In this document: positions 1 to 12,792 of the stretch, piece after piece | Layout of the letters: every line of letters begins with the position of its first letter | Position numbering within the stretch: position 1 is the stretch's first letter | Source of the DNA: Canna indica | Lineage: Eukaryota > Streptophyta > Magnoliopsida > Zingiberales > Cannaceae | Reading direction: 5' to 3' | DNA length: 64,000 bases | Assembly: GCA_034359265.1 (NCBI GenBank) | Contig: CP136898.1 | Coordinates: forward strand, 36,665,501-36,729,500 | The notes under the pieces: generated by a model | The model's input: only the letters and a program-made list of their open reading frames with translations | Databases searched by the model: none | Told to the model about the DNA's origin: nothing | Translations under genes and position numbers: made by a program

Positions 1-535
1 GCAACTATAGATGTGGATCGACGAGGACGACATAGTCCATCGGCCCTCTCCGATGAAGGTGTTTGAGTGGACACATCGTCGGCGGCTATATAGACAAGAA
101 GGGTGTGGTCATCATAGTATGTATACTTAGTTTTTATGTACTTTTTATTTCAAAACTATATATAAGAATATGAAATATACAATAAATAATAAACTCGTAT
201 ATGAGACATGTACACGAGGATCGTGACTTAGCATAAAGTTTAAGTTTTGTTGTAGGATGACTTTGACCCTATAGCATGGTCGATGCTACGGGTAGCTAGG
301 ACCACGTCTGCGTTCGTTAGTTTGTAGATAACAACCATGTGCAAGCAATGTTAGGGTCATTCGGAGCACCAACCCCTCCGATAGTTGGTTAGGGGCCGTC
401 GACATCCTGGACGCATGACCAAGGATGTTTAACTTTATTGGAGGTGGAGCTTGCCCAATAGAGAGCAACCATCGAAGACCAAAGAAAGTTGACTAAAGAT
501 CAAGAAAGAATGATGAAAAATATGTAGACTCAGAG
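1..535 (+). pseudogene. Decayed CACTA accessory transposase (Transposase_24-like)
   Basis: The plus strand reads PSPMKVFEWTHRR near 50-110, like the element-wide conserved 'ELF..THRR' stretch of plant Ptta/En/Spm second-ORF proteins. It then reads VDATG near 275-290 and ends in a charged, coiled-coil-like stretch (EDQRKLTKDQERMMKN, about 460-525). In-frame stops interrupt it several times and the left side leaves the window, so it cannot be a working gene. The domain order matches that family as I know it. The assignment rests on short motifs only; another repetitive gene remnant is possible. Confidence 0.4.
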
Positions 536-1189
536 TACTTATGTATTCAAATAACTAGTCCTAGCGAGTCTACGATGCTGACCCAACACTTGAAGACCCC
601 GCCGTTGTCACATCTTTTATGTTTCATGTACATTATTTTGGATCAATATACTAATACTCAATGTATTTGATGGATATTTTGATGTATATAATGTGAATAT
701 GATTCATATTTTGTGTGTTTGTGTATGTGGTTAGGTGTATTAGAAATTTTAAATTGTGAAATTATTGATGTAAGCATGAATTTTCTAATTTTTTAAATTT
801 TTAGATGTAGGAAAATGGATTGTTATGGCATTTCGATGGCTACCTATTGCAATTAAATTATTAGCAAGGACTAGCCCTAGGTATGCCATCGTTGAAGGCT
901 TATCATAAATTTTTTAATGGTCTGGTGTCAATTGGTTAGTATGACGTATCACCATCGCTGATGTCTTCAACAACAATTCAACGGCAGTCATGCGGTTCAA
1001 ATGTCGTCGAAGAGTCACCGCTAAAGTGATTAACTTGATCAAAAGAACCATTATAATAGGCCTATTAATAGATCAATGTGGAAGGAATCCAAACAGCAAT
1101 AAACCCAAAGAGAAGAAAGTAAACCAAATAATGAGATAAAATTAAAAATATTTTAACCTAAAAATAAGATTGTACTAGACTAGCTCTTT
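536..1189. other. AT-rich intergenic DNA, no gene seen
   Basis: No open frame of useful length, RNA gene or clear transposon end is visible. The stretch is AT-rich and probably decayed repeat sequence. Confidence 0.4.
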
Positions 1190-1580
1190 GGGCCCGGCCA
1201 GACAAGGCCCTAAAGCTCCCACACTCATAAATCAGACTCAGATCGAGTCAACTACAACTTAGCTCGATGGCTCCATCCGACCAAACAAGGATATCAACAT
1301 CATTCATTAATTACTATGGATTCGGTAGCAGTAATGAGCCCGCCATATTCGGGATAAACTTCGACTCATTCAGGGCATATCCCCGCGAGATTCTAGGAGA
1401 CATCATCGCCGAACACCTTGACCTGCCTTATAAAACAAACACGACACGCATCAGGTATACTCTCGATTCCAATTTCATACCCCTCATCTAGGATTCTTAC
1501 TGACTTGAGCGTCTGAGTGTCTTTGCAGGTCACCATCGGAGCCGCATCGGACCAAGGGGACGCAGAGGCTTGCAGCACCT
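1190..1580 (+). repeat. LTR fragment of a Ty3/gypsy element
   Basis: It contains TATAAAACA at about 1430, then TTACTGACTTGAGCGTC at 1498-1514 and CTTTGCAGGTC at about 1521. I know this arrangement from the promoter/R region of plant gypsy LTRs. The same signature (TTACTTGAGCGTC, then TTTTTTGCAGGTC) recurs on the minus strand near 56,870-56,900. A 74-codon open frame at 1267-1491 overlaps it and is most likely chance. Ends and TSDs were not found. Confidence 0.45.
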
Positions 1581-2015
1581 CCGACTTCAGGCGAGAACAA
1601 AGATATCATTTGTTACCATACCTAATACTTCTATCAAAAAAACCACAATGCTTTCTCCAGCATAAGTATATTTTAACTACTTCAAATAATTAAGCTTTAG
1701 GTTTTTTAGCTCTTTTGGTGATAAAGCTTGGCAGATTATCTGTGATAAGTTATTCAACGAATTGAACAAAACTCACCATCTGGAGATGTTTAAATAGCTA
1801 GTAGGATGTTACCATTCATAATACTTACGATGCTTGAAGACAAATATGTTGTCAATACAAAGAAACATAATTATATATATTTTCCCAATTTAAAATTATA
1901 TTTCCTTCAACTTTTACTCATTATATAGTTATAGAACATGTTGTTCACTCACGCATTTTTTTTCAGCCCACAATAAAATGCACATTAATTCATCTATGAT
2001 AAGAATTGCCTCTAA

Positions 2016-5000
2016 TTATACTCCTGCTGCTCTTCCCAATCTCTCTCTCAGAATCTTTACTCCCATATATCTGCATATTAATCAGAGAACAAGGACTTCA
2101 TTTGTTATGAAAATAATCCACACTATTTTATGTACAAGTAAAAAATAACTAGAGTTTGTATGAGATGATATTTGTACCTGCCCATCATCATAACAGTTGC
2201 TTGAGGATTGGTTCCAGGGGAGCTATCAAATGTTGAGCCATCGACCACCCTTAGCCCGGACACACCGAGAACACGGTACCCGCCGTCGTCGTCGACCACC
2301 TTCCCTACATGGCAACCCCCATGGTAGTGCCAAATTGTGGTCACTGTATCCTTGCAGAACTGCTCGACTGATGTTCCATCATTGGCGTGCTTTGGTATCA
2401 GATTTATGTTTGCTGGAACACTGATGTTCAGTAGCATTTCCAAGGTGTAGGAGTCGTCCACAGTGAGGTTCCTGAAGCTCTTTGTGCGCACTATCTCCGC
2501 AATGCTCCTGATCCCGTGCACACACCGCCGCAGATCGTGAGGGTGGCTGAAGTAGTTGAAGGTTACAGCAGGATTGATCTCCACATCTGCGCTGACAAGG
2601 CTGAGATGGCCTTTAGAGAGCGGCCTGTCCACCTTTGTTAAGATGAACCCCCCTTGGAACACCTCTCTGGGAAGCTTCTCCTTGTTCTTGATGTACTTCT
2701 CAACGTCTTCAAGGCTTCTCTGCTTCGGAGGCTGAGTGGAGAGCTGCCCAATCTGTAGTGGTATGTTTGCTTTGTTGGATAGGAAATGATTGGATTGGAT
2801 AATAAACAAGGGAGGATTGGATATGAATTTTTTAAATCCGATGTACATCGGATATAAATATTCTTCTATTCACATTTTATTCTATTCCATGCACTAAATA
2901 AACAATGGATATTAATTCATCCCTTATCCTATCCTCCCTTATCTTATGAAGCAAATATGACTTAGGAGATATGAATCAGTACTTGATGGAAAGATATATG
3001 CAAAAAAGCCAAGAGATGAGACATGTAATAAATGGGTTAATTATACGTACGTGCGTACCTCAGCTGACATTATTCCGTGGTGGCATTGGATGATGCTGTC
3101 GGATGACTGGCTGAAGCCGCTGCTGGCCTCGATGAACACACCAGCCTTCTTCGTGATCCCGACGGTTTGAATGAGGGATTGCACTACAGGCTTTTTGGTG
3201 GGCAAGAAGAAGGAATTCATGGGGTTATCGCACAACCCTTTTCCGACATGCTGATTGTGGAGGACAACCGGAATTCCAAGCTTCTTGAGATCTTTCTTTG
3301 GCCCAATCCCGCTCAGAAGCAGTAAATGAGGACTTCCAATTGAGCCCGACGACAAGATCACCTCACCGTGCCTCGCATCCCTGAGGCGTGCTCGGTGTTT
3401 CCTGCCATTGTTGTCCTTGAACAGGACACCGACTGCCTTCGGCTGCTGCCCTGCTGTGTTTTTTTTCCTTTTTGATGTTAGGTAATACCAGTAGAATAGC
3501 AAGGGCATAATCGTCCATGAAGTGTAAGTTTCAACTAACATAACTGCCACTTAAAGAAAATTGAAGGGTCTTTTACCTTTAGTGTTGAAGAGGATCTTGT
3601 GCACAGTAGCATGAAGCAAGACCATGAGGTTATTTGCATCTCCGGCAGAAAGAAGATCGGCCGCGGTGTAGCGGAAACCATCCTTGTCGAAGGTGATTCC
3701 ACCAATCTTGGTACCATGGAGATGGTCATATGTGTAACCATTAAACGGCGTCTCACCGGCCTCGAGCAATCCATCCCGCAGCGCTGCCTGCCAAGGTGCA
3801 ACGTCTGGCCAGTGAACCACCCTCTTCTCTATCCAGGGGTATGATTCATTCACCAGCCCACTGTCCCAGCCGGCCTCCTCGATGAATCTGGAGAATGGAG
3901 ATAACGCAGTGAATTAGCATCCATCTCGAGCCGGTAAATACCAAGCAGTTTGAGAAGACAATGGTTGAGCAGAAGCCTGGATGAGGCAATCTGCAAGCTT
4001 GCTAAATGAATCAAACAACTGAAGAACCCAATCCAAACTCTTCAATCTGAACTGAACCAAACCCAACAACCCGATTTTTTTGTGTTCTTTAAAAAGAAAT
4101 CAAAACAGGACTGCCTGAATTATCACCTGACACCAAAAAAATTATTCAAGTTTCAATCAAACAACCATGATTGTAACTAAACAGTATTTTTCTTAAAAAT
4201 ATATTAAATTAATTAAAAATTATTCTTTTAGTTTTTCTATTTGACCCAAATGGATGATGAAGACAGTTGCATATCATAATGAGTAGGGAATGGAGGTCAG
4301 TGATAGCATTTAATCAGGCAAAGGCACCAATCCAACTAGCTACTACTGTAAAAACAAATTGAAGAAGGAATATGAGAGAGAGAATTCCTAAGCATTTATG
4401 TCATGCAGTTGGCTGTTGGCAGCATCATCACTTTATCAAACTAATGTGCTCCTTTCTTTCTCTGAGTAAAGGAACTTAATTAGTTGTACCTAAAAATTCC
4501 CACATTGATGTTATTGTAATGTACCAACCACATTAATTCTACAAGAGGTTCTGCTCTTCACTTGACAAGATTCGCAATGCCAACCTCATTTGGTCTCTAA
4601 AATGTCTCACAACAACATGAAGAGGACGATTAAGCTAAAATTGCAGCTGGTGCTTCTATTTGAAGATCCCAATCAATGCTCAGGAAGGTGAAAGGTGATT
4701 ATTTGTGTGAAAAGGGACTGCATCATTTGTATGAATTACAAATTTCCAGTCTTGATTTAGCTAACTATGAGCACAACATCTTACCTGGAATATTAATGCA
4801 TGCATGTGATGTGGTACAGGAGAGTGCCAAAGTAAGGAGGACTGCATGTAACTACTCATTTAGATTACTTCTTGAAACAAGCTCTTTTTTTAACTGAAAG
4901 ACAAATCCATCCACTAAGAGAGTGCATTTAGTTAGCATATGCAAATTCAACATGGTTCTCTTTTTCCTTCAATACAACATAGATGAAGGGACTTATGAAC

Positions 5001-6442
5001 AACTCTGTAATAAAAGAAGCTTTGGCATAATAAAACTGAGATGAAAAGTCTTCTGCAAATATATGTACCTTGAACTGGCCCTACTGTAGAAGCCAGCATT
5101 GATGCAAGTACCACCGCCCAAGACTCGAGCTCGCGCATTGATCACCCCATCAGTGGAAATGAAAGGTTGAGAAGGGGAATTGGGGGAATTGTCTGCAAGA
5201 GAAATGTGAAAGTTTTGCATGTAAGAAATGTTCAGGTTGCCGTAGGGCGAGCCACCTCTCTCCAGCAGCAGGACACTGTAATTTTGAGAGAGAGTGGCAG
5301 CCAAAGGACACCCAGCTGTGCCTCCTCCCACAATGATGTAATCGTATCCTTTTGATAGTGTGGAGGAGAAGCTGCTTGCTTTGTGGAGATAAGGGTACCC
5401 CAGCTTGGTGATATCCCTTCCTGAAATTCCATAAAGCAGGAAATCAGCAATCGAAAATTTTTATTATTCCTTATGTTATGAACACAAAGTGGAAATCACT
5501 GCACATGAAAGAACACAATAGGATTTTTTTTCACCAACTGAAAATCTCACTGAAATCCCAAAACAAGGAAATGTCAGATAAAGTAATCATTTTCCTCAAA
5601 TATTCTTCTCTAGAAACAGATCATATACTCAGAATTGTTACTGAAAGAAGTACAACAAGAATATGATGGAAGTGCAGTGGTGTTGTCTGTCCATATACCA
5701 GAACCAACATTCTGGTTCTAATTACAAACTATCAAGTATGAATTCCACTAATTCACTTTTGGTGAATCCTTTAGTTTGCTTGTGAGACTTATTAACAATG
5801 ACAGAACACAAGTGATCAGTTTGTCAAATGCAATGTAAACAGAACAAAGAATGACCTGGCTCCTTCCTTTTTGAAGATTGGCACTTGCATCAATTCTAAG
5901 TTATCTTAGTTATGCAATTTTTGAAAATAAAAGTAGAGAGATATTATGATGCAAAACATGAATATATGTTGTGAGTTTTTAATTATAAAGGAACACTTAA
6001 TTACAAGGAAGCTACATTATAATTCATTTAGAACTATAGATTAACAATGTGAATGGCGATAGACAACTCCTCAAGATTTGATTAGAAGGTGGAAAATTGC
6101 GCAAGAGAAAAGAGGAGAAAATGATATAGTATGATAGTATCCAAATTGTGAACACCTTGAAATCAGCAATATAACAATGCCAAACTTTATCCTCTTTCTT
6201 TGTTAGTGGGAATGCAGCTTAAACAGACTATAGCATTGTAGAAGATGAAAAATTATGATCAGTAGAAAGCAAATAATTCCTCATAGACTAAACATGGGCT
6301 GGAGAAAAAGATCAATGAGCAAAAAAGTAGAGAACACCACAAGAAAGAATGGAAAATATATATATATCAGACCTTGTATTGATCTAAGGATGCTGAAAAA
6401 CAGCAAGACCTTAGTGAAAAGCTCTCCTCTCCTTGACACCAT
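2016..6442 (-). CDS. HTH: HOTHEAD-like GMC oxidoreductase, six exons, complete
   Basis: Exons in transcript order: 6442-6373, 5420-5069, 3887-3577, 3450-3059, 2752-2178 and 2070-2016 (TAA at 2018-2016). All introns are GT-AG and all phases agree, giving 1,755 nt and 584 residues (HOTHEAD is about 590). Residues 1-23 form a secretory signal (core KVLLFFSIL). The FAD dinucleotide motif VGGGTAGCPLA is at 54-64, LLLERGG at 74-80, a VLGGGTCINAGFYSRA signature near 123-138, the second GMC signature GSIGSPHLLLLSGIG at 280-294, HYHGGC at 517-522 and GTNPQATVMMMGR at 555-567. The family has FAD-dependent alcohol dehydrogenase-like members; HOTHEAD acts in cuticle formation and prevents organ fusion, probably by oxidising omega-hydroxy fatty acids. 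Orthology rather than paralogy is inferred. No frame break was seen. The short first exon was placed by its ATG, donor CAAG|GTCTGA and phase match. Confidence 0.93.
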
Positions 6443-6499
6443 TATCACATCCTATAATCAACTAACTCAATTGCCTCTCGCACTTATAGAAGGGGTAAT

Positions 6500-6560
6500 C
6501 TTGGCAAATAAAGCTTTGGTGCATTAAGAGAAGACAACAAATATATCAGTATCAACATTT
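6500..6560 (-). promoter_or_regulatory. Possible TATA region of the HOTHEAD-like gene
   Basis: On the minus strand, TGATATATTTG (plus 6538-6548) lies about 100 bp upstream of the predicted start codon, a plausible TATA distance. Nothing else marks the promoter, and the AT-rich background makes chance matches common. Confidence 0.22.
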
Positions 6561-8563
6561 AATAGACATGAATGCCAAACTGGACTAGGACAATTTGCAT
6601 TTACCTAAAAGAAAAAAAAACTAAAAAACGCAAGGGACAACTGAAGTTCTCTTTTGTCACCTATTATGATTTTATTTTCTTCAGACTTCAGAGCATATTT
6701 TGAAGCTGTAAAAAGAAATCCCCTCCACATTTTTGATAAAATACCATATCACTATCAGAATCTTGAGAACTGAGTTCTCTTTCATAAATTCAAATTTGCT
6801 CATCATAGAATCCACATTCCAAGGCTCAAATTCCACAGCTACCTCCGCAGCTTCCTACTTCATCCTTTGTCTTTCAGATTAGATTTATTTCCATCTGTTG
6901 TTCTATGATGTTTGATATGATGTTTGAGGCCTCTTTGAGGCTTTTTTACAAACTTTTTCTTTCTCTACTTCCTACTCCTGTAACCTTCATTTCTCTTTGA
7001 ATGGAATACATGATTCTTTTTTTCAAAAAAAAAGAATCCACGTTGGAAGAAGATTTGGCATCCATTGTTTACTCCATTAGTAAGCGTCTACCTTTTTCGC
7101 TCAAATTTGGTATATACTATAAAGGAAAGCGAGTACTCATATTGGGTTCAAGGAAAGATTTTGTCAGGCTGTGGAGTATATGATTGCAAGCAGTCATGTA
7201 CTTTATGATCAAAATAAACGTCCGTAGATACAATAGGTCCAGTTAAGTTCACTAAAAAAATTGACAGACTCCAAAATGGAGAAAGATTTCGCATTCCTTG
7301 GCCTCTCGATCTATATGTAATTGGATGAGGCAAAAAGGTAGACTTGTTGAAATAATGCTAGCTCCAGTGGCTACTACTATCTAGTGTTTTGGAAAAGAAA
7401 TCATACCTACCAGTTCAACCACTAATTTGACCAATAAAAATTCATTTTGCCAATTTAACTGGTCAAATCCAGACAATAAGTCATGCAAACCAGCCAAACC
7501 TGGTAAAACCCAAACCAATAAATACTGATTCTTTTTGGTAGTTGAATGTGTAGAAATGAAAACCAGCTGCCAAACTATTTCACTCATTGATTCAGTTTGA
7601 AAACAATGGTGCATTGCGATGTGGTAGGTGATGAGCATCAAGTTGTTTGCTCAAAATTTGCTGTTCACAACTATTTCATAGTGGGTCCAAGAAGTTTGTG
7701 GGTCACAAACTATTCACCTCTCAAACTCAATAACAGAAGACAACTAATGCCAGAAGTGATCATGCAATTTTACCATCAATATAAATGCTTGTAAACAATA
7801 GCAGATAGTTATTTGGTTTGAGGTATTTGGAAGTAGAAGACAGAAACATGAAAAATGACACCATATCCACCTTTTCCCCTACTTGGTAATTATAGAAGAT
7901 TGAAATCATAAGCTAGGGATACCTGGACCTAATATTGTAGATAAGCCGCTGCCTCGTTCCTCATTCCTTCCATCTTCCTCGGTCATTCTTGTTCCCTACA
8001 TATCAACAAAGAAATCCCCATCCTCCTCCTCCTCCTCTTTCTCTCTCTCTATATATATATCTCTATCCCTCTCTCTCTCACACACACACACCACTAAACA
8101 AGGAAAATATTTTGACACTTATGTGGTTCAATCATTGAAATTTAAAATTTTCAAATTAACTCCTTAATAAAAAAATTTCAACTTATTCAAATCCACTCAG
8201 TTAACTCATATCAATCCAACACATCTGGCATGTAGAAACACAAAATTAAAAATAAATTAAATTTTTATTTTTAAATCTTCACATTTAAAAATAAATAGAC
8301 CCAAAATTTGTCAATAAGAGTAGTTAGCTCAAGTTAATCTAATTTTTAAATATTGTGTCTAATTTTATGAATCTTCACATTTAATCTAATTTTATAAATT
8401 CATTCAAAATTTTTGAATTTAATTTGTCTTTAATTTTATGTTTGTATAAATAGATTGTATTGTAGTGCATGTAGCTTAACTTGAGCTAACTACTATATAT
8501 ATATTAGATTAAATATCTAAAAAATTACTTAGGCGAAATAATAAACTTTATTAGAAAAGAGCG
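6561..8563. other. Upstream intergenic DNA, no gene seen
   Basis: Only short scattered open frames occur, without recognisable motifs. The only structured part is the microsatellite at 8021-8092. Confidence 0.5.
8021..8092. repeat. Compound microsatellite (TCC/CT/AT/CA)
   Basis: A (TCC)n run passes into (CT)n, (AT)n, (CT)n and (CA)n without unique sequence between them. Confidence 0.9.
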
Positions 8564-9060
8564 CACTACAAGAAATTGCCCCACTACGAGAGTTTCAAAT
8601 CGGCGCCTCCCTGAAGTGCCAATTTCTCTAATAAGTTTAATTAGAAAAATCAGCCCCTCTTTGAGGCACAAGCCCTGGTTTTTATGTAGAAAACGGTCTT
8701 GGCATCGGTTTCAAAGTGGTGGAGCGGTTTTAAGTATTTTAATCCCATATTGACATGTAATTAAATTTTAGTCAGCTCTTTAAACCCCACATCGACTAAT
8801 TCTATAAATAGGATGAATTTTTTAAAAGTAGATTGTGAAGTATTTGAGTAGGATGAAAATAATTTTGTTGATGAGAAATTTAGTTTATATATATTTTTTT
8901 TTAAAAAAAAACATCGGGATAAAGATAACTTAATTTAATTTCTTTTAAAAATTAATTTAATTGGGTACAACGCCTCTATGTACAGCGCCAATATCCTATT
9001 TTCGGTCTCCTATTTAATTCGATATGGACGCTATATATTAAACTCAGTTTTATAATGTAT
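8564..9060. mobile_element. CACTA terminus, partial
   Basis: CACTACAAGAAATTG at 8564 matches the plant CACTA terminal inverted repeat, and GCC-rich subterminal sequence follows. I found no matching outward end (TTTCTTGTAGTG) nearby, so this is a truncated end or a decayed small element. The right limit is arbitrary. Confidence 0.45.
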
Positions 9061-9910
9061 TCACTCTTTAACTTTTGTTGTAATTCATTTGCAATTTTGC
9101 ACTAAAAGAATCTAGTTTCTAATTTAGGCATCAACTGAGCGTGTTTTTTAACTTAAACTGACGTTGATTTTATATTATATTTTTATAGTAGCAGGATGTC
9201 CTGTGAAAGGTGTTGGATTTATTCCATTTGTTCGACCCAGTACTCTAGTTGGTTTAAACCAAAGCTTTACGATATGCCCTAAAGACTGTATGTGCATCGA
9301 CGTATTTTCATTAATTGAACATATATATTAAATTCATTGTTACGTGTACACGTATAAGTTTCATTGTATTAAATGACTTAGGCACGTGGTGGTTATACCT
9401 CGACGTGCAAGAGGTATAAGTCATGCGTACTTGAACCTAAAGTAAATATTCATAATCGATTGGTGAAGCTAAAGTAAATGTTCATAATCAAGGTTAAAGT
9501 GGCCCTTATGAGCTATTTGTTAGCAGATGCATTTTGATCATTTTAGAAGTTGGGTTAAATATGTCCTAGGTCTCTCCTCTAGTCTCATACTCAACTAGTA
9601 TTTGTACCTTGTTGTATATGTGTGGTTGGTGTATAAATCAAGAGACACGCACTCAGCTACTTACACAGCTAAGACATAGAGAGAGCGAGTGACGAATAAA
9701 GAACAAGATCATGTAAGAGGTCGATTCTTGCCGAGATAACGATCAAAGCTAGAGCATGCCATTGATGCACATCTAAGGAAGGCACAAGGAGGCCCACAAC
9801 CAGCCACTCTCGCCACTCTCCTCAGCTCCTTCGGAGGTTTACAACATCTTCGAACAGCCCACTTCAGTTCTCGTTCTAAGGAAGGCACGAGGAGGCCCAC
9901 AATTCAACAC
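9061..9910. other. LTR-like non-coding DNA with a 28-bp direct repeat
   Basis: A TATAAATCA box at 9632 is followed by stem-and-UTR-like sequence, as in LTR promoters, but no terminal TG/CA pair or TSD was identified. A 28-bp sequence starting TCTAAGGAAGGCAC occurs at 9772-9799 and again at 9875-9902 with one mismatch. Confidence 0.3.
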
Positions 9911-10029
9911 GGTCGGTGGCTAGCTAGAAATTTTTTCCCCATGGGGTCCAAATTAGGACAAATAAAAGTAATAAGAATCATTTTAACACTTCAATGTCAA
10001 GTTTCAATCAAAACTACAACGTGTAATCA

Positions 10030-10650
10030 TTACAAAATTTCTCTTTTTTTATATATATATTTTGGAAGTGTTGCATAATAGCTTCATTTTTAATGCTGTC
10101 AAATGCATCTCTTTCAATGTAAGTTACCAAACAATCATTTTAAAAGTTCATCTTTCATTTGATTACACAGAGGACTCTTGATAAACTTCATTGCTAAAAA
10201 TGCTCTTTCCACACCAGGAGTAGCAACCGACAAGATTAACTCCAACTTAATTAGCAAATACACCTATGAAAAAATGGTGTGTTTTTGTAGCAACCATTTT
10301 TTTTAAAAAGTCCTCCAATTCCTACCACATTAGAGAATTTGTTATCTATTTTCACATCATCAAAAAAGTTTTCAAGTTAATCGCCAAGTTCAATTAGACC
10401 AACTAAAGAAAACTATGATGGATAAAATTCTGCAAGTCTGACCAATTTATTTTTACCAAATGTAGAAAATGAGTCTCTAGGATTAAGACATGTCATACAC
10501 AAAAGCAATTGGGTATTCACTTCATTAAAACAATTATTAAGCTCTCGTAATTGCAAGTCAATCACTGAATAAAATAACTCAACTCAGTAGTGATGAAGAT
10601 TAGCCTTTTTTTCACTTCGATCTATCTCGAACAATATATGTATCCTCCAT
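10030..10650 (-). pseudogene. hAT-type transposase C-terminus, decayed
   Basis: Minus-strand fragments read NPRDSFSTFGKNKLVRLAEF, then GIGGLFKKMV, then SVATPGVERAFLAMKFIKS and, after a frameshift, a piece like ERDAFDSIKNEAIMQHFQ. This order matches the hAT C-terminal dimerisation domain of plant TTF-type zinc-finger transposases. Stops and frameshifts occur throughout. No TIR or TSD was found. Confidence 0.6.
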
Positions 10651-11616
10651 ATTTAATACATCTATGTTATGTTTAGCACATAATGTAGAAACCTCACATA
10701 ATAAACTTTTGGAAAATTACCTAAATATATCATGTACTTTGGGGGTTTTCGCATTTGTGGCATGTACTTTTATTTATCTCAATCACTACTAGAAATATGT
10801 TCTCGGCAACGGCCGCTTACGCCGTTGCAATTTCCAACGGCATTCTTACGGTTGCTCGGGCCGTTGCAGATGTGATATATCTGCAACGGCTTTGTTACGG
10901 CCGCTTCAGCCATTGCCGATATATTATAACATTAGCAACAGCTTAGTTACGGCCTCTGCATTCGTCACTCTTGAGTTGATCGTGAGCTCGTGGCGCGAAA
11001 ATAAAATACTTATCAGCCATGGTGTTCTAACGGACGAGTGAGCCGTTACTACTGATGTTACTTATCAGCAACGGCTTTCTAATGACTGAGTGAGTCGTTG
11101 CTGATAAGTTTATATAGCTCGACCGATCGCGCTCACCCCTTCCTCCTTCTTCATTTCTTCTGCCGTCGTCGATCTCCGCCTACCCACCCTCCATTGTCGC
11201 CCGCCATAGTCGTCCGCCGCCGCCGCCCGTCGTCGTCGCTCGCTCCAGGTAAGTTGCCACCCCCTCTCTATTTATTGTAGAATCAGCTGAAACCCTAGAT
11301 TTAGGGTTTCGGTCGATGGTCGGCGGTCGGAGCATTGTCCAGTGTCCAACATATGTCGGACATTGGACTCCGGCGCCGAAAATAGAATTTTTTTTAAACC
11401 CTATTTTTTTTAAAAAAAATTAATTAAATATTTTTTATGATAATTTACATGTTTAGATTAATTAAAACTTAGATGTTTAGATTAATTAAATGTTTAGGTT
11501 AATTTAGATGTTTAGATTAGATTAGATTAATTTAGATAAATGTTTAGATTAGATTAATTTAAATTATATTAATTTAGATTAATTTTATTGTTAATCTTTA
11601 GATTTAGATTAATTAG

Positions 11617-11694
11617 AATCGTCTACTTCGGACTCGCGCCGGAATCGTCCACTTTGGACTCGTGCCGGAATCGTCCACTATGGACTCGAACCGG
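11617..11694 (+). repeat. 26-bp tandem repeat, three copies
   Basis: Three adjoining units start at 11617, 11643 and 11669. Each begins AATCGTC and ends CCGG, with a few substitutions. They follow a low-complexity TTTAGATTAAT-rich stretch (about 11,440-11,616) inside the truncated CACTA element. Confidence 0.85.
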
Positions 11695-12143
11695 CATCGA
11701 AATATTTAGAAAATAATCATCCATCCGACGAGTTGGTACAATTCACGTACGCATCGACGAGTCGGATATGATTTAGCAAAACCTTAGATCCGTTCGGGGG
11801 TTGTATGTTCGTTAAAAAAAGTAAATGATCTTTTATACGACGTTCAACCCTTGAATTGTCCCTGATTGGACAATTTGGAAATATAATTATTTGTATTGCA
11901 CTTAGTTTTTTCTTTTAACCGTTAACTCATTAATTCTTAAATTTTGGCTACTATGTCTCTCTTGTTCTCCGATACGCGCCCAGATGATATGCGTAATCGA
12001 AGAACTGTAGGGAGATACTGTCGAAATTTAGAATGAAGCTAGCAGTTAAAAAAATACTTAGTGAAATATGAATAACATGAATTCCGAATGGAATAGGACC
12101 ATCTCACTTAAAAGCATTAACTGAAGAAATTGACATAATCATA

Positions 12144-12285
12144 TCGGGCGACCGAAGTTGGATGTACCGACGTCTTGATCGTGGAGCTTTAACGAATGAG
12201 TTTCAATTAGGCATAACTTACTTCCTAAATTTCGAAAATTCGTTAGCGTCGGTAATAAAATCCGATGTCCGTGCCGCATTCGATT
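12144..12285 (+). pseudogene. TNP2 transposase N-terminal fragment
   Basis: The plus strand reads SGDRSWMYRRL, then RGALTNEFQLG and a short tail. DRSWMY followed by a T.EF.G motif is the characteristic N-terminus of plant CACTA TNP2 proteins. The frame is lost at the boundary with the next element, so only about 45 residues remain. Confidence 0.6.
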
Positions 12286-12792
12286 AATTAAATCATGTAC
12301 TTTTGAATTTGTTCCAATTGAATCCTACTGTCTAATTACCGCCAGCCGTTCCGTTAAACTAGTGACGTGGCATGCTGACGTGTTTAAAAAATAATATTTT
12401 ATTCGTTTTTTTTCACCCGAAGTTCCAGCTTATCATCCATCATTTATTAATTAATTTTTAATTAATTTTTTTATTAAACAACGTCCACGTCACCTGTCCC
12501 CTCTTCTTGTTTATACACCGAGGGCTCGGGAAGCTGCTCGTGCAGCACAGCCTCCACGTCAACGTCATCACCGCTGAGCACTACTTCAACGATGGCCAAG
12601 ACCGGCTCGTTCTACTCGACGCCGACGGCATCCTCGGAGGCAAGCTAGAACAACTAGTGTAGCAGAACCTCTTCCAGTTGCAAACGGCTTTCTGGCAGTC
12701 GATAATGAGCTCGGAGAACTTCCTGTGCAGCAGAACTTCTGCGGCCACATCCCTGAGTTCGACGACACCGATTGGAAGAGGCAGCATGCCTG

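Larger units (their letters stand above)
10784..12285 (+). mobile_element. 5' part of a CACTA element, truncated
   Basis: It begins with CACTACTAGAAATATG at 10784 and continues with subterminal copies of GCAACGG / CCGTTGC. A TATATAG box at about 11,112 precedes a CT-rich leader ending in the donor CCAG|GTAAGT near 11,250. A TNP2-like start follows at 12,144-12,285. The element then stops where the long-TIR element begins, and I could not find its other half to the right. Confidence 0.6.

Noticed and set aside
7148..7641. Upstream exon of the HOTHEAD-like gene in the minus-strand frames at 7.1-7.6 kb
   Set aside because: No signal peptide and no donor in the required phase, while the exon at 6442-6373 fits completely.
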